A DNA stretch of 64,000 nucleotides from Arthrobacter wenxiniae (GTDB taxonomy: Bacteria; Actinomycetota; Actinomycetes; Actinomycetales; Micrococcaceae), in NCBI RefSeq assembly GCF_013376105.1, contig NZ_JAAMFM010000017.1, positions 23,785 through 87,784 on the forward strand, read 5' to 3'. The translations under genes were made by a program, and so were the position numbers. The notes under the pieces were generated by a model. That model had not been told where the DNA came from. It did not search any database and was given only the letters and a program-made list of their open reading frames with translations. Numbering within the stretch: position 1 is the stretch's first letter; the number at the start of each line of letters is the position of its first letter. This document shows positions 8,467 to 17,356 of the stretch, one piece after another.

Positions 8467-10485
8467 CTAGCGGGAGTCCCCGCTGTCGCCGGAACGGTCG
8501 CTGCCGGCGTGCGCGTGGCGGCCCGGTTCCACGAGCGCACCCATTTCGTCGGCGCAGTGCTGGAGCTTCAGGTCCGCTTCCTCCTCCGCCGCGGCAAGCG
8601 TAGCCTTGTCGTCGGCCGCCTCCTGGAGTGCCGACTTCATGCGCAGCGGCGGTGTCTTGAAGAACAGGGCCAACACGAACGCCAGCAACACCACCATGAG
8701 TGCCACCCAGTAAATGACGATGGTTGAAGTGGTGAAACCTGTCAGGAACGGCTTGCTCAGGGCCGGATTGGCGCCCTTCAGGAACGAGGTGTCATTGAGC
8801 GCACTGCTGCCCGCCGATGAGGATCCCGTGGCCGACTTGAGCTTGTCCGCGATGGTGGGCGCAGCCTGGTTGACCACCCGGGTCCGGACGTCCGGCTTGG
8901 AGAAGTCAAGCGGCTGTGCGGGCACCGTGGTCTCGGCCGCCGACTGCGTCACACCCTTGGCGACGAGAGCCTTCACGCCGGCCGCATGGGCCGCCTGCTG
9001 GGCACCCCTTTCCACGGGAGTCACGATGTTGGTGTAAATCAACCCCATGATCGCCTTGTTTTCCGGGGCCGTTGCCACGGACGGCGTCATGGCGGCGTCC
9101 AGGGCGCTCCTCAACGTGGGCCCGTCCGAAAGCGAGCTTTGGATGTTCAGGGGCATGATCGTGAAGAGCAATGAGAGCATGACTGCCGTGCCCAACGTTC
9201 CACCGATCTGCCGGAAGAACGTCGACGCGCTGGTGGCCACGCCCATGTCCCGCAGGCCCACCGAGTTTTGGCTGGCGATGGTCAGTGTCTGCATGAGCTG
9301 GCCCAGTCCGAGCCCGATCAGCAGCATGCCGCCGGCGACGAACCAGAAATTCGAATCGTACTTCAGGAAGGTCAGGTACAGGAATCCAGCGGTCATCAGC
9401 CCCGTGCCGAGGATGGGGAACATGCGGTACCTGCCCGTGCGGGCGATCAACTGGCCGCTCCCGATTGAGGCGATCATCAGGCCCAGGATCATGGGCAGCA
9501 TCTGGAAGCCGCTCTCCGTGGGATTGGAGCCCAGCACAATTTGCAGGTACAGCGGGATGGTCATCATGGCACCGAACATGCCAAAGCCCACCAGCACGCC
9601 GATGACGGTCGCCATCGAGAACGTCGGCGAGTGGAAGAGCTTGATGGGAATCAGGGCATCGTCCTTCATCCGGACTTCAATGGCAATAAACGCGATGACG
9701 CCAATGACGCCAATCACGTAGCAGGCAATGGAAGCCGCGCTGGTCCAACCCCAGGTCTGGCCTTCCTCCGCCACCAGCAGCAACGGCACAAGGGCAACAA
9801 TGACGGCCGCCGCGCCCCACCAGTCGATGCGCACCGAATGGCGGTCCACCTTGGGCAGGTGCAGGAAGCGCAGCACCATGGCCAGGGCCGCGAGCCCGAT
9901 CGGCACATTGACGAGGAATACCCAGCGCCAGCCTGCGATGAACAGAATCTCGTTGGTGCCCGCAAACAAGCCGCCTATCAGCGGACCAATGACGCTTGAG
10001 ACGCCGAAGACAGCCAGGAAATAACCCTGGTACTTGGCCCGTTCGCGCGGTGCGAGCATGTCGCCCATGATCGCGAGCGGCATCGACATCAGGCCGCCGG
10101 CGCCGAGCCCCTGCACGGCGCGGAACGTGGCGAGCTCAATCATGGACGTGGAGAAGCTTGCCATGACCGAGCCGAGAATGAAGACGACGATCGCAAAGAT
10201 GAACAGCGGACGACGCCCGAAGATGTCCGACAGCTTTCCATAAATGGGTGTGCTGATCGTGGACACGATCAGGTAGGCGGTGGTCACCCAGGCCTGGAGG
10301 CTCAGGCCGTGGAGGTCGTCACCGATGGTGCGGATGGCCGTGCCGACCACCGTCTGGTCCAGGGCGGAAAGGAACATGCCGGCCATGAGCCCAAAGATCA
10401 CGAAAAGTATTTGACGGTGGCTCATGACGGCGTTGCCGGCGGGACTGGTCCCGGGCACGGGAGATGATGGTTGTTCGCTAGACAT
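8467..10485 (-). CDS. MFS multidrug efflux transporter, DHA2 (14-TM, EmrB/QacA) family
   Basis: A proton-driven drug exporter of the inner membrane, 672 residues, with 14 hydrophobic segments. It shows motif D1 (FLSALDQTVVGTAIRTI, about residues 38-54), motif A (YGKLSDIFGRRPLFI) and motif C (GVSSVIGPLIGGLFAG). A hydrophilic region of about 100 residues between the last two membrane segments (VERGAQQAAHAAGVKALVAKG...) and a charged C-terminal tail (LQEAADDKATLAAAEEEADLK) make it longer than the usual ~500-residue members; such extensions are common in actinobacterial members. No regulator gene lies beside it. The substrate is not predictable. Confidence 0.92.
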   Translation of the reverse strand: MSSEQPSSPVPGTSPAGNAVMSHRQILFVIFGLMAGMFLSALDQTVVGTAIRTIGDDLHGLSLQAWVTTAYLIVSTISTPIYGKLSDIFGRRPLFIFAIVVFILGSVMASFSTSMIELATFRAVQGLGAGGLMSMPLAIMGDMLAPRERAKYQGYFLAVFGVSSVIGPLIGGLFAGTNEILFIAGWRWVFLVNVPIGLAALAMVLRFLHLPKVDRHSVRIDWWGAAAVIVALVPLLLVAEEGQTWGWTSAASIACYVIGVIGVIAFIAIEVRMKDDALIPIKLFHSPTFSMATVIGVLVGFGMFGAMMTIPLYLQIVLGSNPTESGFQMLPMILGLMIASIGSGQLIARTGRYRMFPILGTGLMTAGFLYLTFLKYDSNFWFVAGGMLLIGLGLGQLMQTLTIASQNSVGLRDMGVATSASTFFRQIGGTLGTAVMLSLLFTIMPLNIQSSLSDGPTLRSALDAAMTPSVATAPENKAIMGLIYTNIVTPVERGAQQAAHAAGVKALVAKGVTQSAAETTVPAQPLDFSKPDVRTRVVNQAAPTIADKLKSATGSSSAGSSALNDTSFLKGANPALSKPFLTGFTTSTIVIYWVALMVVLLAFVLALFFKTPPLRMKSALQEAADDKATLAAAEEEADLKLQHCADEMGALVEPGRHAHAGSDRSGDSGDSR

Positions 10486-10677
10486 GCGTCCTCAAGAGTC
10501 AATGGAGGATGCCGCTGACACCGGCATCACGACGGCGTGGGCGAAACGAAGAATGTTGCGCAGAGTGGAAACGGTACTCCCCTCAACCTCTTGGGGCAAT
10601 GCCGTTACCCCCGGCAACGGTCTTGTTTCGCGCAGGGTGAACATGGGCACGGGCCGGGGCGGACCTATCATGGGCCA

Positions 10678-11844
10678 ATGACCGAGAAAACGCCGCCGCC
10701 CCGGGCACGGTCGCACGAACCCGGACGCGACCCCGCCCGGGTCCATTGGATGGAACTGTTCTTCGACCTGGTCTTCGTGGCCTTTGTGGGCCAGCTGGCC
10801 CACGGCATCCACGGCAATCCCGGCTGGGCCGAATTTGGCGCCTTTGTCCTGCTGTTTTTCCCTGCGTGGTGGGCGTGGGTGAACATCGTCTCCGTGGTCA
10901 ACCTGCTTCCGGGGCTCTCCTCACGCAGCCTGGGCGTGGCGATGCTCGCAGCGATGGCCGCCGCCGGACTGATGGCCGCGGCCGCGCCCGACGCTTTTGG
11001 CGGCAGGGCCTGGGCGTTCTCGCTGGCCAATGCCGCCTTGCGCGTGGTGCTGCTGGTCCTGTGGCTGTACCACCACCGCCAGGCGCCGTCCGGCTCGCCC
11101 CTGCGCATCTGGCTGTACAACGGGGGGACGGCCGCGCTCTGGCTGATCGCGACGCTGCTGCCGCTTTATGCGGCCGTCTTTCTGTGGGCCGGGGCGATCG
11201 CCGTCGAGATTGCCATGGTGCTGCTGGGCGCGCGCCTGTGGCCGGACCGGGGCATCGGCGGAATCAATGTTGAGCACGCTTCCGAGCGGCTGGGCCTCTT
11301 TGTGGTCATTGTCCTGGGCGAGTCCATCTATACGGTCGTGAGCGAGCTGGCGTCGGACTGGAGCCGCGGCGGCGGTCTGGCGGCCGGGCTGGGATTCCTG
11401 GTGGTTGCGCTGCTCGGCTGGGCCTTCTTCCAGTACGGCACCGGTACCGTCAGCGCCGGCCTGGAGCGGCTGCAGTCCCGCGCCGACTACAGCGGCATCC
11501 TGCAGACCACCATGTTCATGCCGTTCCTGCCGGTGGTTGGCGTGACCGCCATGGCCGCGGCCATTGCCACCTCCATTCCGGCGCCCTATGAGCCGCTGCC
11601 TCTGGGAGCCCGGACGGCCGTCGGCGGCGGACTGGCACTTTTCTACGGCACCAACGCCCTCGTGACGCTGCGCTACGGCCAGCCGCTGCGTGCCGTGCTG
11701 CCGTGGGCCCTTCCGGCAGTGGCTGTGGCCGTGCTGCTCATCCCGTTGGGCGCAGTGGTTTCCGCCGCCGCGCTGCTGGCCGTTGCCGTGGCCCTGCTGC
11801 TGGCCCTCACCGCCTACACGGAGATCCGGCACCGGCGGCGGTAG
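10678..11844 (+). CDS. ltrA: low temperature requirement protein A (LtrA) family membrane protein
   Basis: A 388-residue polytopic membrane protein with about 12 hydrophobic segments. The N-terminal signature VHWMELFFDLVFVAFVGQLAHG (from about residue 22), with the HWxELFFDLVFV box, and the mid-protein HASERLGLFVVIVLGESIYTVV are hallmarks of the LtrA family. The family was named from a Listeria cold-growth mutant; its molecular activity is unknown. The start is the ATG at 10678, which begins a hydrophilic leader before the family motif. It converges on fbpC, whose stop lies 72 bp downstream. Confidence 0.9.
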   Translation: MTEKTPPPRARSHEPGRDPARVHWMELFFDLVFVAFVGQLAHGIHGNPGWAEFGAFVLLFFPAWWAWVNIVSVVNLLPGLSSRSLGVAMLAAMAAAGLMAAAAPDAFGGRAWAFSLANAALRVVLLVLWLYHHRQAPSGSPLRIWLYNGGTAALWLIATLLPLYAAVFLWAGAIAVEIAMVLLGARLWPDRGIGGINVEHASERLGLFVVIVLGESIYTVVSELASDWSRGGGLAAGLGFLVVALLGWAFFQYGTGTVSAGLERLQSRADYSGILQTTMFMPFLPVVGVTAMAAAIATSIPAPYEPLPLGARTAVGGGLALFYGTNALVTLRYGQPLRAVLPWALPAVAVAVLLIPLGAVVSAAALLAVAVALLLALTAYTEIRHRRR

Positions 11845-11916
11845 GCGCGGTACTTCGCCCACCGCCGGTGTCCCGCCGCCGGGGCTTGACAGGTCCGACC
11901 ACCGGGACTGCGCCGG

Positions 11917-13068
11917 TCAGCCGTCCCAGGGGAAGACGACGCCCTCCCCCACCACCTTCAGCGACAGCTCCGTGCCGGGCCGGGCCAGCATGGCGTTCCA
12001 GTGCCGGATGCTGATCACTTCCCCGCCCACGGGCTGGTGCGGGTCCACCGGGCCCGCGGGGTCCACGACGATGGGGGCCAGCTGGATGCGGACGGTGGTC
12101 TCGGGCCCAAAGTAGTCGGTGTCCACCACGCGGCCGCGGATGTTTCCGCCTTCGGCGATGCGGATCTGCTCCGGGCGCAGCATGAGGTGGACGCGGCCCT
12201 GGACGGGCGGGCGGCGCACCGGGATCCCGCCAAGGGAGCACAGCGCGAGCGAGCCCTCCATCCAGGCCTCAAGGATGACGGCGTCGCCCAGGAATTCCGC
12301 AGTGGCCCGGTCCGTCGGGCGCGTGTACACCACGAACGGGCTCCCAATCTGGGCCAGCCGGCCGTCACGCATGACGGCCACCTGGTCGGCGAAGCTCAGC
12401 GCCTCGGCCTGGTCGTGGGTGACAAGGATGGTGGTGACCCCGGCGTCGGACAGGGTCTTGGACACGGCCCGGCGCGTGGCCACGCGCAGCCCGGCGTCGA
12501 GGGCGCTGAACGGTTCATCAAGGAGCATCAGCTGGGGCTGGCGGGCCAGGGCGCGGGCCAGGGCGACGCGCTGCTGCTGCCCGCCGGACAGCTGCGACGG
12601 CTTCCGCCGGGCGTAGGCGGGGTCCATGGAGACCATCTCCAGCAGCTCGGCCACGCGGGGTGCGGCCGTCCTGCCGCGCACAGGCAGCCCGAATTCAATG
12701 TTTTGCCCCACGGTCAGGTGCGGGAACAGCGCGCCGTCCTGGGCCACGTAGCCTACGCTTCGCCTGTGCGCCGGCAGCCAGCCGGAGGGCCCGGCGACTT
12801 GCACGCCGCCCAGGCAGACGCTGCCGGCGTCGGGCGCCTCAAAGCCGGCAATGACCCGCAGCAGCGTGGTCTTGCCGGAACCGGAGGCCCCCACGATGGC
12901 CGTGGTGCGCCCCTGCGCGACCGTCAGGTCCACGCCCTTGAGCACCTCCGTGCCGCCAAACGACTTCCGCACCCCGCCGACCAGCAGGTGGTCCGTGACG
13001 TGGTGGGGGTCGGCCGCAAAGGCGGGAACGGGGGACGCGGCCGGGGCCGGCCTGCGCGAAGTTGTCAC
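11917..13068 (-). CDS. fbpC: iron(III)-type ABC transporter ATP-binding protein
   Basis: The ATPase of an Fe(III)/2-oxoacid-class importer, 383 residues. It has Walker [11 protein letters not shown], the Q-loop in [16 protein letters not shown], signature [15 protein letters not shown], Walker [13 protein letters not shown], and the H-loop in [15 protein letters not shown]. The C-terminal ~120 residues form a TOBE-like regulatory domain ([14 protein letters not shown]). The GTG start at 13068 overlaps the permease stop by 4 bp (GTGA), which fixes both the start and the operon. It energises the permease encoded just upstream in the operon. Confidence 0.93.
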   Translation of the reverse strand: MTTSRRPAPAASPVPAFAADPHHVTDHLLVGGVRKSFGGTEVLKGVDLTVAQGRTTAIVGASGSGKTTLLRVIAGFEAPDAGSVCLGGVQVAGPSGWLPAHRRSVGYVAQDGALFPHLTVGQNIEFGLPVRGRTAAPRVAELLEMVSMDPAYARRKPSQLSGGQQQRVALARALARQPQLMLLDEPFSALDAGLRVATRRAVSKTLSDAGVTTILVTHDQAEALSFADQVAVMRDGRLAQIGSPFVVYTRPTDRATAEFLGDAVILEAWMEGSLALCSLGGIPVRRPPVQGRVHLMLRPEQIRIAEGGNIRGRVVDTDYFGPETTVRIQLAPIVVDPAGPVDPHQPVGGEVISIRHWNAMLARPGTELSLKVVGEGVVFPWDG

Positions 13069-14663
13069 TGTCCGGCTGCTTTCTTGGATTGGGCAAAAAG
13101 GAGGTAGGTCATGGGGGCCGAGAGCAGGATCATCAACAAGGCATACGGGGCCGCGCCGGTGTAGTCGATCTCGCTGCTGAGCGACCAGAACTCCGTGGCC
13201 AGCGTGTTGGTGCCGTTGGGCGCCAGCAGCAGGGTGGCCGTCAGCTCGTTCACGATGCCCAGGAACACCAGCGCGGCCCCTCCCGCCGCGGCAGGGGCGG
13301 TCAGGCGCAGCGTCACGCGCAGGAAGGCCACGAGCGGCGGCTTGCCGAGGGCCTGCGCGGCCTCGTCCAGCTCCTTGGGCGCCTGCGCCAGCCCGGCGCG
13401 CAGGTTCACCAGCGCGCGGGGCATGAACAGCAGCGCGTACGCCGCCACCAGCACGACGGCGGTCTGGTAGACCGCGGGCACGTTGTGGATGGTGATGGTC
13501 ACCAGGGCCAGGGCCACCACGATGCCCGGCATGGAGCTGGAGATGTAGTTGGCGCCCTCGAGCAGCTTGGTCACGGGGCCGGGGTGGCGAATCACCAGGA
13601 ACGCCAGCGGGAAGGCCACGACCGTGGTGACCAGGGCCCCGACCAGGCCGTAGCCGAGGGTTTGCAGGAGCGCGCCGGCCAAGGCGCCGCCCGTCCAGAT
13701 CCCTGGGCCGCCCAGAATGAGCCAGCGGGCAACGTGGAACAGGGGCACCCCGAGCGCCAGCGCGGTCAGCGCCGCCAAGCCGAGCTGCCCGGGGATTTCC
13801 AGCCAGCCCGTGGCGAGCCGGGGCGGGTTGGCCTGCACGCCCGAGCCCACCCGCGCATAGCGGGCGTTGCCGCGGGTCTTCGATTCTCCCAGCAGCAGCA
13901 GCAGGCAGAAAAGCACCAGCACGCTGGCCAGCATGTTCGCGGCGGCCCCGTCGAAGGTGGACCGGAACTGGTCGTAAATGGCGGTGGTGAAGGTGTCGAA
14001 CTGGATCATGGCGAAGGCGCCGTATTCGGCCAGCAGGTGCAGTGAGACCAGCAGGGCGCCGCCGGCGGCGGCCAGCCGCAGCTGTGGGAGCACCACCCGG
14101 AAGAACACCTTCCACGGGCCCAGCCCCAGCGAGGAGCCGGACTGTTCCAGGGCGGGGTCCATGCGGCTGAGCACGGCGGCCACGGGGATGTACACCAGCG
14201 GGAAGTAGGAAAGCGTGGCGATCAGCACGCCGCCAAACAGCCCGCCGAGTGACGGCACCGCACTGACCCAGGCGTAGCTGTTCACGAACGCCGGGATGGC
14301 CAGCGGTGCGGCCAGCAGCACGGACCAGATCTTGTGCCCCCGCAGCCGGGTCCGCTCCACCAGCCACGCGCCGGCAACCCCGATCACCACGCACAGGGGC
14401 ACGGTGACCACCACCAGGCCCAGAGTGTTCAGCAGCAGGTCACCCACGCGCGGGCGAAAGACCAGCTTCTGAATGGTGTCCCAGCCCGCATTGCCCGTCA
14501 TGAAGGCCACATACCCCAGCGGCAGCAGGGAGAAGGCGGCGATCAGGATGGAAAGGACGACGACAGGCCAGGGACCGGAGCGTGTGCCCCGGCCCCCAGC
14601 AGCGTTACCCAAGTTGTCCACGCGCGGCGCGCGTGCCGTCGTCGTGCTGTCTCGAAAAGCCAT
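13065..14663 (-). CDS. fbpB: iron(III)-type ABC transporter permease, double-domain
   Basis: A 532-residue inner-membrane permease made of two tandem BPD-type domains, about 12 membrane segments in all. Each half carries an EAA-like loop: [28 protein letters not shown] in the first half and [31 protein letters not shown] in the second. This tandem fusion is typical of FbpB/SfuB iron permeases. The start at 14663 is 5 bp after the binding-protein stop, and the stop overlaps fbpC. The three genes make one operon in the order fbpA-fbpB-fbpC on the minus strand. Confidence 0.93.
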   Translation of the reverse strand: MAFRDSTTTARAPRVDNLGNAAGGRGTRSGPWPVVVLSILIAAFSLLPLGYVAFMTGNAGWDTIQKLVFRPRVGDLLLNTLGLVVVTVPLCVVIGVAGAWLVERTRLRGHKIWSVLLAAPLAIPAFVNSYAWVSAVPSLGGLFGGVLIATLSYFPLVYIPVAAVLSRMDPALEQSGSSLGLGPWKVFFRVVLPQLRLAAAGGALLVSLHLLAEYGAFAMIQFDTFTTAIYDQFRSTFDGAAANMLASVLVLFCLLLLLGESKTRGNARYARVGSGVQANPPRLATGWLEIPGQLGLAALTALALGVPLFHVARWLILGGPGIWTGGALAGALLQTLGYGLVGALVTTVVAFPLAFLVIRHPGPVTKLLEGANYISSSMPGIVVALALVTITIHNVPAVYQTAVVLVAAYALLFMPRALVNLRAGLAQAPKELDEAAQALGKPPLVAFLRVTLRLTAPAAAGGAALVFLGIVNELTATLLLAPNGTNTLATEFWSLSSEIDYTGAAPYALLMILLSAPMTYLLFAQSKKAAGQ

Positions 14664-14668
14664 CAGTA

Positions 14669-15718
14669 CTAGAGTAGACCGGCCTCGGTCATGAGGTCGG
14701 TGACCTTCTGGGAGTTCAGCTTGGCCGCATCGACCTTCGGCGCTTCCAGGTCCTTCAGCGGGACCAGCTTGGAATTGGCGGCAACCTGGCTGGCCACCGG
14801 GTATTCAAAGGACGTCCCGGTCTGCAGGATGGTCTGGCCGGCCTTGCCGGTGATGAATTCGAGGAACTTCTCGGCGTTGGCCTGGTGCTTGCTGGAAGCC
14901 AGCACGCCACCGCCGGAGACGGAGACGAACGCCCCGGGGTCCTGGTTCTTGAAGTAGTGCAGGGCCACGTTGTTCGAGTTCTCGCCGGTCTTGGCCTGGT
15001 CGCCAAACCAGTAGTAGTGGTAGATGACGGCCCCCTCGACCTCGCCGGCATTGACCGCCTTCATGGCCGTGCTGTTGCCCTTGTAGGCCTTGGCGTTATC
15101 CTTCATGGCCTTCAGCCACGCCAGCGTGGCATCCTGGCCCTTGAGCTCCAGCATGGCGGAGACGATGGCCTGGAAGTCGGCGCCGGACGGCGAGGCGGCC
15201 CAGCGGCCATTCCATTCGGGCGACGCCAGGTCCATGATCGACTTGGGCAGCTGCGCTTCGGTCAGCTTGGTCTTGTTGTAGGCAAAGACGGTGCTGCGGG
15301 CCGCAATGCCCGTCCACTTGTTGGTGGACGGGCGGTAGGCCGCGGGGACCTGGTCCTGGATCTTGGCACTGATGCCGGTGAACAGGCCGGCATTTTCCAC
15401 CTGCGTCATTGCGGGGGAATTCTCCGTCAGGAAGACGTCAGCGGGCGACTTCGCACCTTCGGCGATGATCTGGTTGCTCAGCTCGGAATCGTCGCCGTTG
15501 CGCAGCGTGACCTTGATGCCCGTCTCCTTGGTGAACGCGTCAACCCAGGCCTGGGTGAGCGATTGGTGCTGGGCGTTGTAGACCGTGATGGCGTCCGTTG
15601 CGCCGCCCGGGGCCCCGTCGGAAGCGGCGGGGGCGGTGCCGCCGCCGCAGGCAGCGAGGGCGAGCACCGTGACTCCGGCCAGGGCCGTCAGGGCAGTCCT
15701 GTTGATCCAAGTTTTCAT
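14669..15718 (-). CDS. fbpA: iron ABC transporter substrate-binding lipoprotein
   Basis: A 349-residue extracytoplasmic binding protein. The lipoprotein signal ends in LALAACGGG with Cys at residue 24. The mature part opens with [43 protein letters not shown], the family-1 iron-binding pattern (an early Y-N-A-Q strand and E-x-G-x-K-V). Twin tyrosines in [10 protein letters not shown], towards the middle, match the Fe(III)-coordinating tyrosine pair of FbpA proteins. It is the first gene of the operon, with a DtxR-like box 54-72 bp upstream of its ATG. The ligand could be Fe(III), possibly chelated. Confidence 0.92.
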   Translation of the reverse strand: MKTWINRTALTALAGVTVLALAACGGGTAPAASDGAPGGATDAITVYNAQHQSLTQAWVDAFTKETGIKVTLRNGDDSELSNQIIAEGAKSPADVFLTENSPAMTQVENAGLFTGISAKIQDQVPAAYRPSTNKWTGIAARSTVFAYNKTKLTEAQLPKSIMDLASPEWNGRWAASPSGADFQAIVSAMLELKGQDATLAWLKAMKDNAKAYKGNSTAMKAVNAGEVEGAVIYHYYWFGDQAKTGENSNNVALHYFKNQDPGAFVSVSGGGVLASSKHQANAEKFLEFITGKAGQTILQTGTSFEYPVASQVAANSKLVPLKDLEAPKVDAAKLNSQKVTDLMTEAGLL

Positions 15719-15771
15719 GGGGGCCTTTCGGCATAGGAGAATTAGCGAACTGTTATCGATCGTAATGCACG

Positions 15772-15790
15772 ATAGGCGAGGCTACCCTCA
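15772..15790. promoter_or_regulatory. candidate DtxR/IdeR iron box
   Basis: ATAGGCGAGGCTACCCTCA matches the 19-bp iron box TTAGGTTAGGCTAACCTAA at 14 positions, including the central TAGGCTA-like core. It stands just upstream of fbpA, where an iron-dependent repressor would act. Confidence 0.6.
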
Positions 15791-15861
15791 CAAGCCCTCG
15801 ATTGTGACGCAGCCCACCGCCATTCCGTCACATTTATGTGACCAAAATGGACCGGGTCCAG

Positions 15862-16350
15862 CTAAGCGGGGCCGGACGGCCCTTTGTCCAGCAGCTCCGC
15901 GGCCCGGTTGACGTGCGCCTGGACCATCCCCGCCCTGCGTACGACGCCGGGGACCTCCCCCGCGCCGAGCCTCACCATGGCGACGGCCTCCGCCGCCGCC
16001 GCCAGCGCATTGCCGGCCCTGGAGAGCTCGCGGTGCACGTCGTTGAGGTAGCCGCCGGTGCCGGTGGGGATTTCCATCCCCTCGCTGGGTGCCACCGCAT
16101 GGGCCCGGGCCGCAATGCCGCGGACCAGGGGCAGCAGCTCCGCCAGGGCGTTGGCCACCGGGACCAGGGCGGCATAGTCGTCGCCCGCGGAGGGCGCGTT
16201 CCGGGCCTCCTCCTCCACGCCCTCGAGCATCTGGTGGAAGCGGTCCAGGCCGCGGCGGAACCTGTCGTGGGCGCGCCGCCAGACACCCTTGCCGAGTTCG
16301 GCGTCGTCGCGCCTGCCTTGGCGGCTGTCGCCAAAAAGTCCCTTGAGCAT
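15862..16350 (-). CDS. uncharacterised protein encoded downstream of bpa
   Basis: A 162-residue, mostly helical, soluble protein with no membrane segment, signal or known domain recognised. It is rich in Ala, Arg and Glu (DRFRRGLDRFHQMLEGVEEEARN; ALAELLPLVRGIAARAHAV). It starts 36 bp after the bpa stop on the same strand with no visible terminator between, so it is probably co-transcribed with the proteasome activator. It could be a partner or substrate of that system, but nothing in its sequence shows this. Confidence 0.7.
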   Translation of the reverse strand: MLKGLFGDSRQGRRDDAELGKGVWRRAHDRFRRGLDRFHQMLEGVEEEARNAPSAGDDYAALVPVANALAELLPLVRGIAARAHAVAPSEGMEIPTGTGGYLNDVHRELSRAGNALAAAAEAVAMVRLGAGEVPGVVRRAGMVQAHVNRAAELLDKGPSGPA

Positions 16351-16386
16351 GCTGGCCGGTTCCAGTGGTGGCGGGTTTTGGGGATG

Positions 16387-17040
16387 CTAGAGGTACTGGC
16401 CGGGGCCGCCGGCGTCGGACTGGCCCGAGCCTTCGGGGTGGCCCTGCACACGGCTCACGGGGGCCCGTTGCGGTTCGCCGTTCTCGCCCACCACCACGCC
16501 GGGGGCAATGACGGTCCCGGGCGGCAGCTGGTGCAATTGCAGCCGGGCGGCCACTTGCTGGTTGGCCATGGCCTGGGCGGCCATGGCGGTTTGGATGCCG
16601 TGGAACAATCCTTCCAGCCAGCCGACCAGCTGGGCCTGGGCGATGCGCAGTTCGGCGTCCGACGGGGCCCCCGCATCCGTGAAAGGCAGGTTCAGCCGGT
16701 GCAGTTCCTCCACCAGATCCGGGGACAGCCCGTCCTCCAGCTCGGCGATCGAGCGGCCGTGGATTTCGGCCAGGCGCGCACGGGCGGCTTCATCGAGCGG
16801 GGCGCTCTTGACTTCATCCAGAAGCTGCTTGACCATGGTGCCGATCCGCATGACCTTGGCCGGCTGGTCCACCATCTCCGCGACGCCGGCATGCCTCGCC
16901 TGAGGCCCGCCGCCCTGCCCGTCGATGCGCGGGCCGTCCGTTGCCTCCCCGCGCCCGTCCGCCTTAACGTTTGCGGGATCGTCCATTACCTTGCCCTCGG
17001 CCGCGGCTCCGGCGGCCTGCGGGTTCGCCTTGTCAGTCAT
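16387..17040 (-). CDS. bpa: bacterial proteasome activator
   Basis: Bpa forms a ring that opens the 20S proteasome without ATP. The 217-residue protein has a disordered, Gly/Ala/Asp-rich N terminus (1-50). A helical core follows, RIGTMVKQLLDEVKSAPLDEAARARLAEIHGRSIAELEDGLSPDLVEELHRL, and then a second helix pair, AELRIAQAQLVGWLEGLFHGIQTAMAAQAMANQQVAARLQ. It ends exactly in GQYL, the C-terminal proteasome-docking motif known from mycobacterial Bpa. The full core and the GQYL end make the call firm. It implies that the host has proteasome genes, which are not in this window. Confidence 0.93.
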   Translation of the reverse strand: MTDKANPQAAGAAAEGKVMDDPANVKADGRGEATDGPRIDGQGGGPQARHAGVAEMVDQPAKVMRIGTMVKQLLDEVKSAPLDEAARARLAEIHGRSIAELEDGLSPDLVEELHRLNLPFTDAGAPSDAELRIAQAQLVGWLEGLFHGIQTAMAAQAMANQQVAARLQLHQLPPGTVIAPGVVVGENGEPQRAPVSRVQGHPEGSGQSDAGGPGQYL

Positions 17041-17153
17041 ACGGCCAGTCTCTCACGGCGCCTCGGAATATGTCCGGGAACCCGGGCACGGCCGCCAACC
17101 CGCCGCAGCTGTACAGCCGGGCGCAGGCACGCCGAGAGGGCCCGAGCCCGCTG

Positions 17154-17354
17154 TCAGCAGCACCGGCCCTCGGGGTTGGCGTCCTGGCGGTCCATTCTCT
17201 CGCGCCAGAACTCCTTGACAGTCATGGCCGGCCCGGCGCACCCGGTACCGCTGTGGTGGTCCAGATACTTGTCATAGGCGTCTTCCCCCAGGACGCCCTT
17301 GAGGTATCTGGTGACCGAGCCCAGCACCGAGGCTGCGCGCCGCAGGCCGCCCAT
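17154..17354 (-). CDS. YbdD/YjiX family small protein, CstA partner
   Basis: A 66-residue protein (MGGLRRAASVLGSVTRYLKG...) with the family core LGEDAYDKYLDHHSGTGCAGPAMTVKEFWRERMD. The ATG at 17354 lies 2 bp beyond the cstA stop, so the two are translated together. Proteins of this family are nearly always encoded right after CstA/BtsT peptide or pyruvate transporters and are thought to assist them. It ends in a Cys pair (GRCC). Confidence 0.88.
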   Translation of the reverse strand: MGGLRRAASVLGSVTRYLKGVLGEDAYDKYLDHHSGTGCAGPAMTVKEFWRERMDRQDANPEGRCC

Positions 17355-17356
17355 GG

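Noticed and set aside
13069..14394. N-terminal extension of the fbpC frame
   Set aside because: It is an out-of-frame reading of the permease gene on the same strand; the GTG at 13068 overlapping the permease stop is the proper start.
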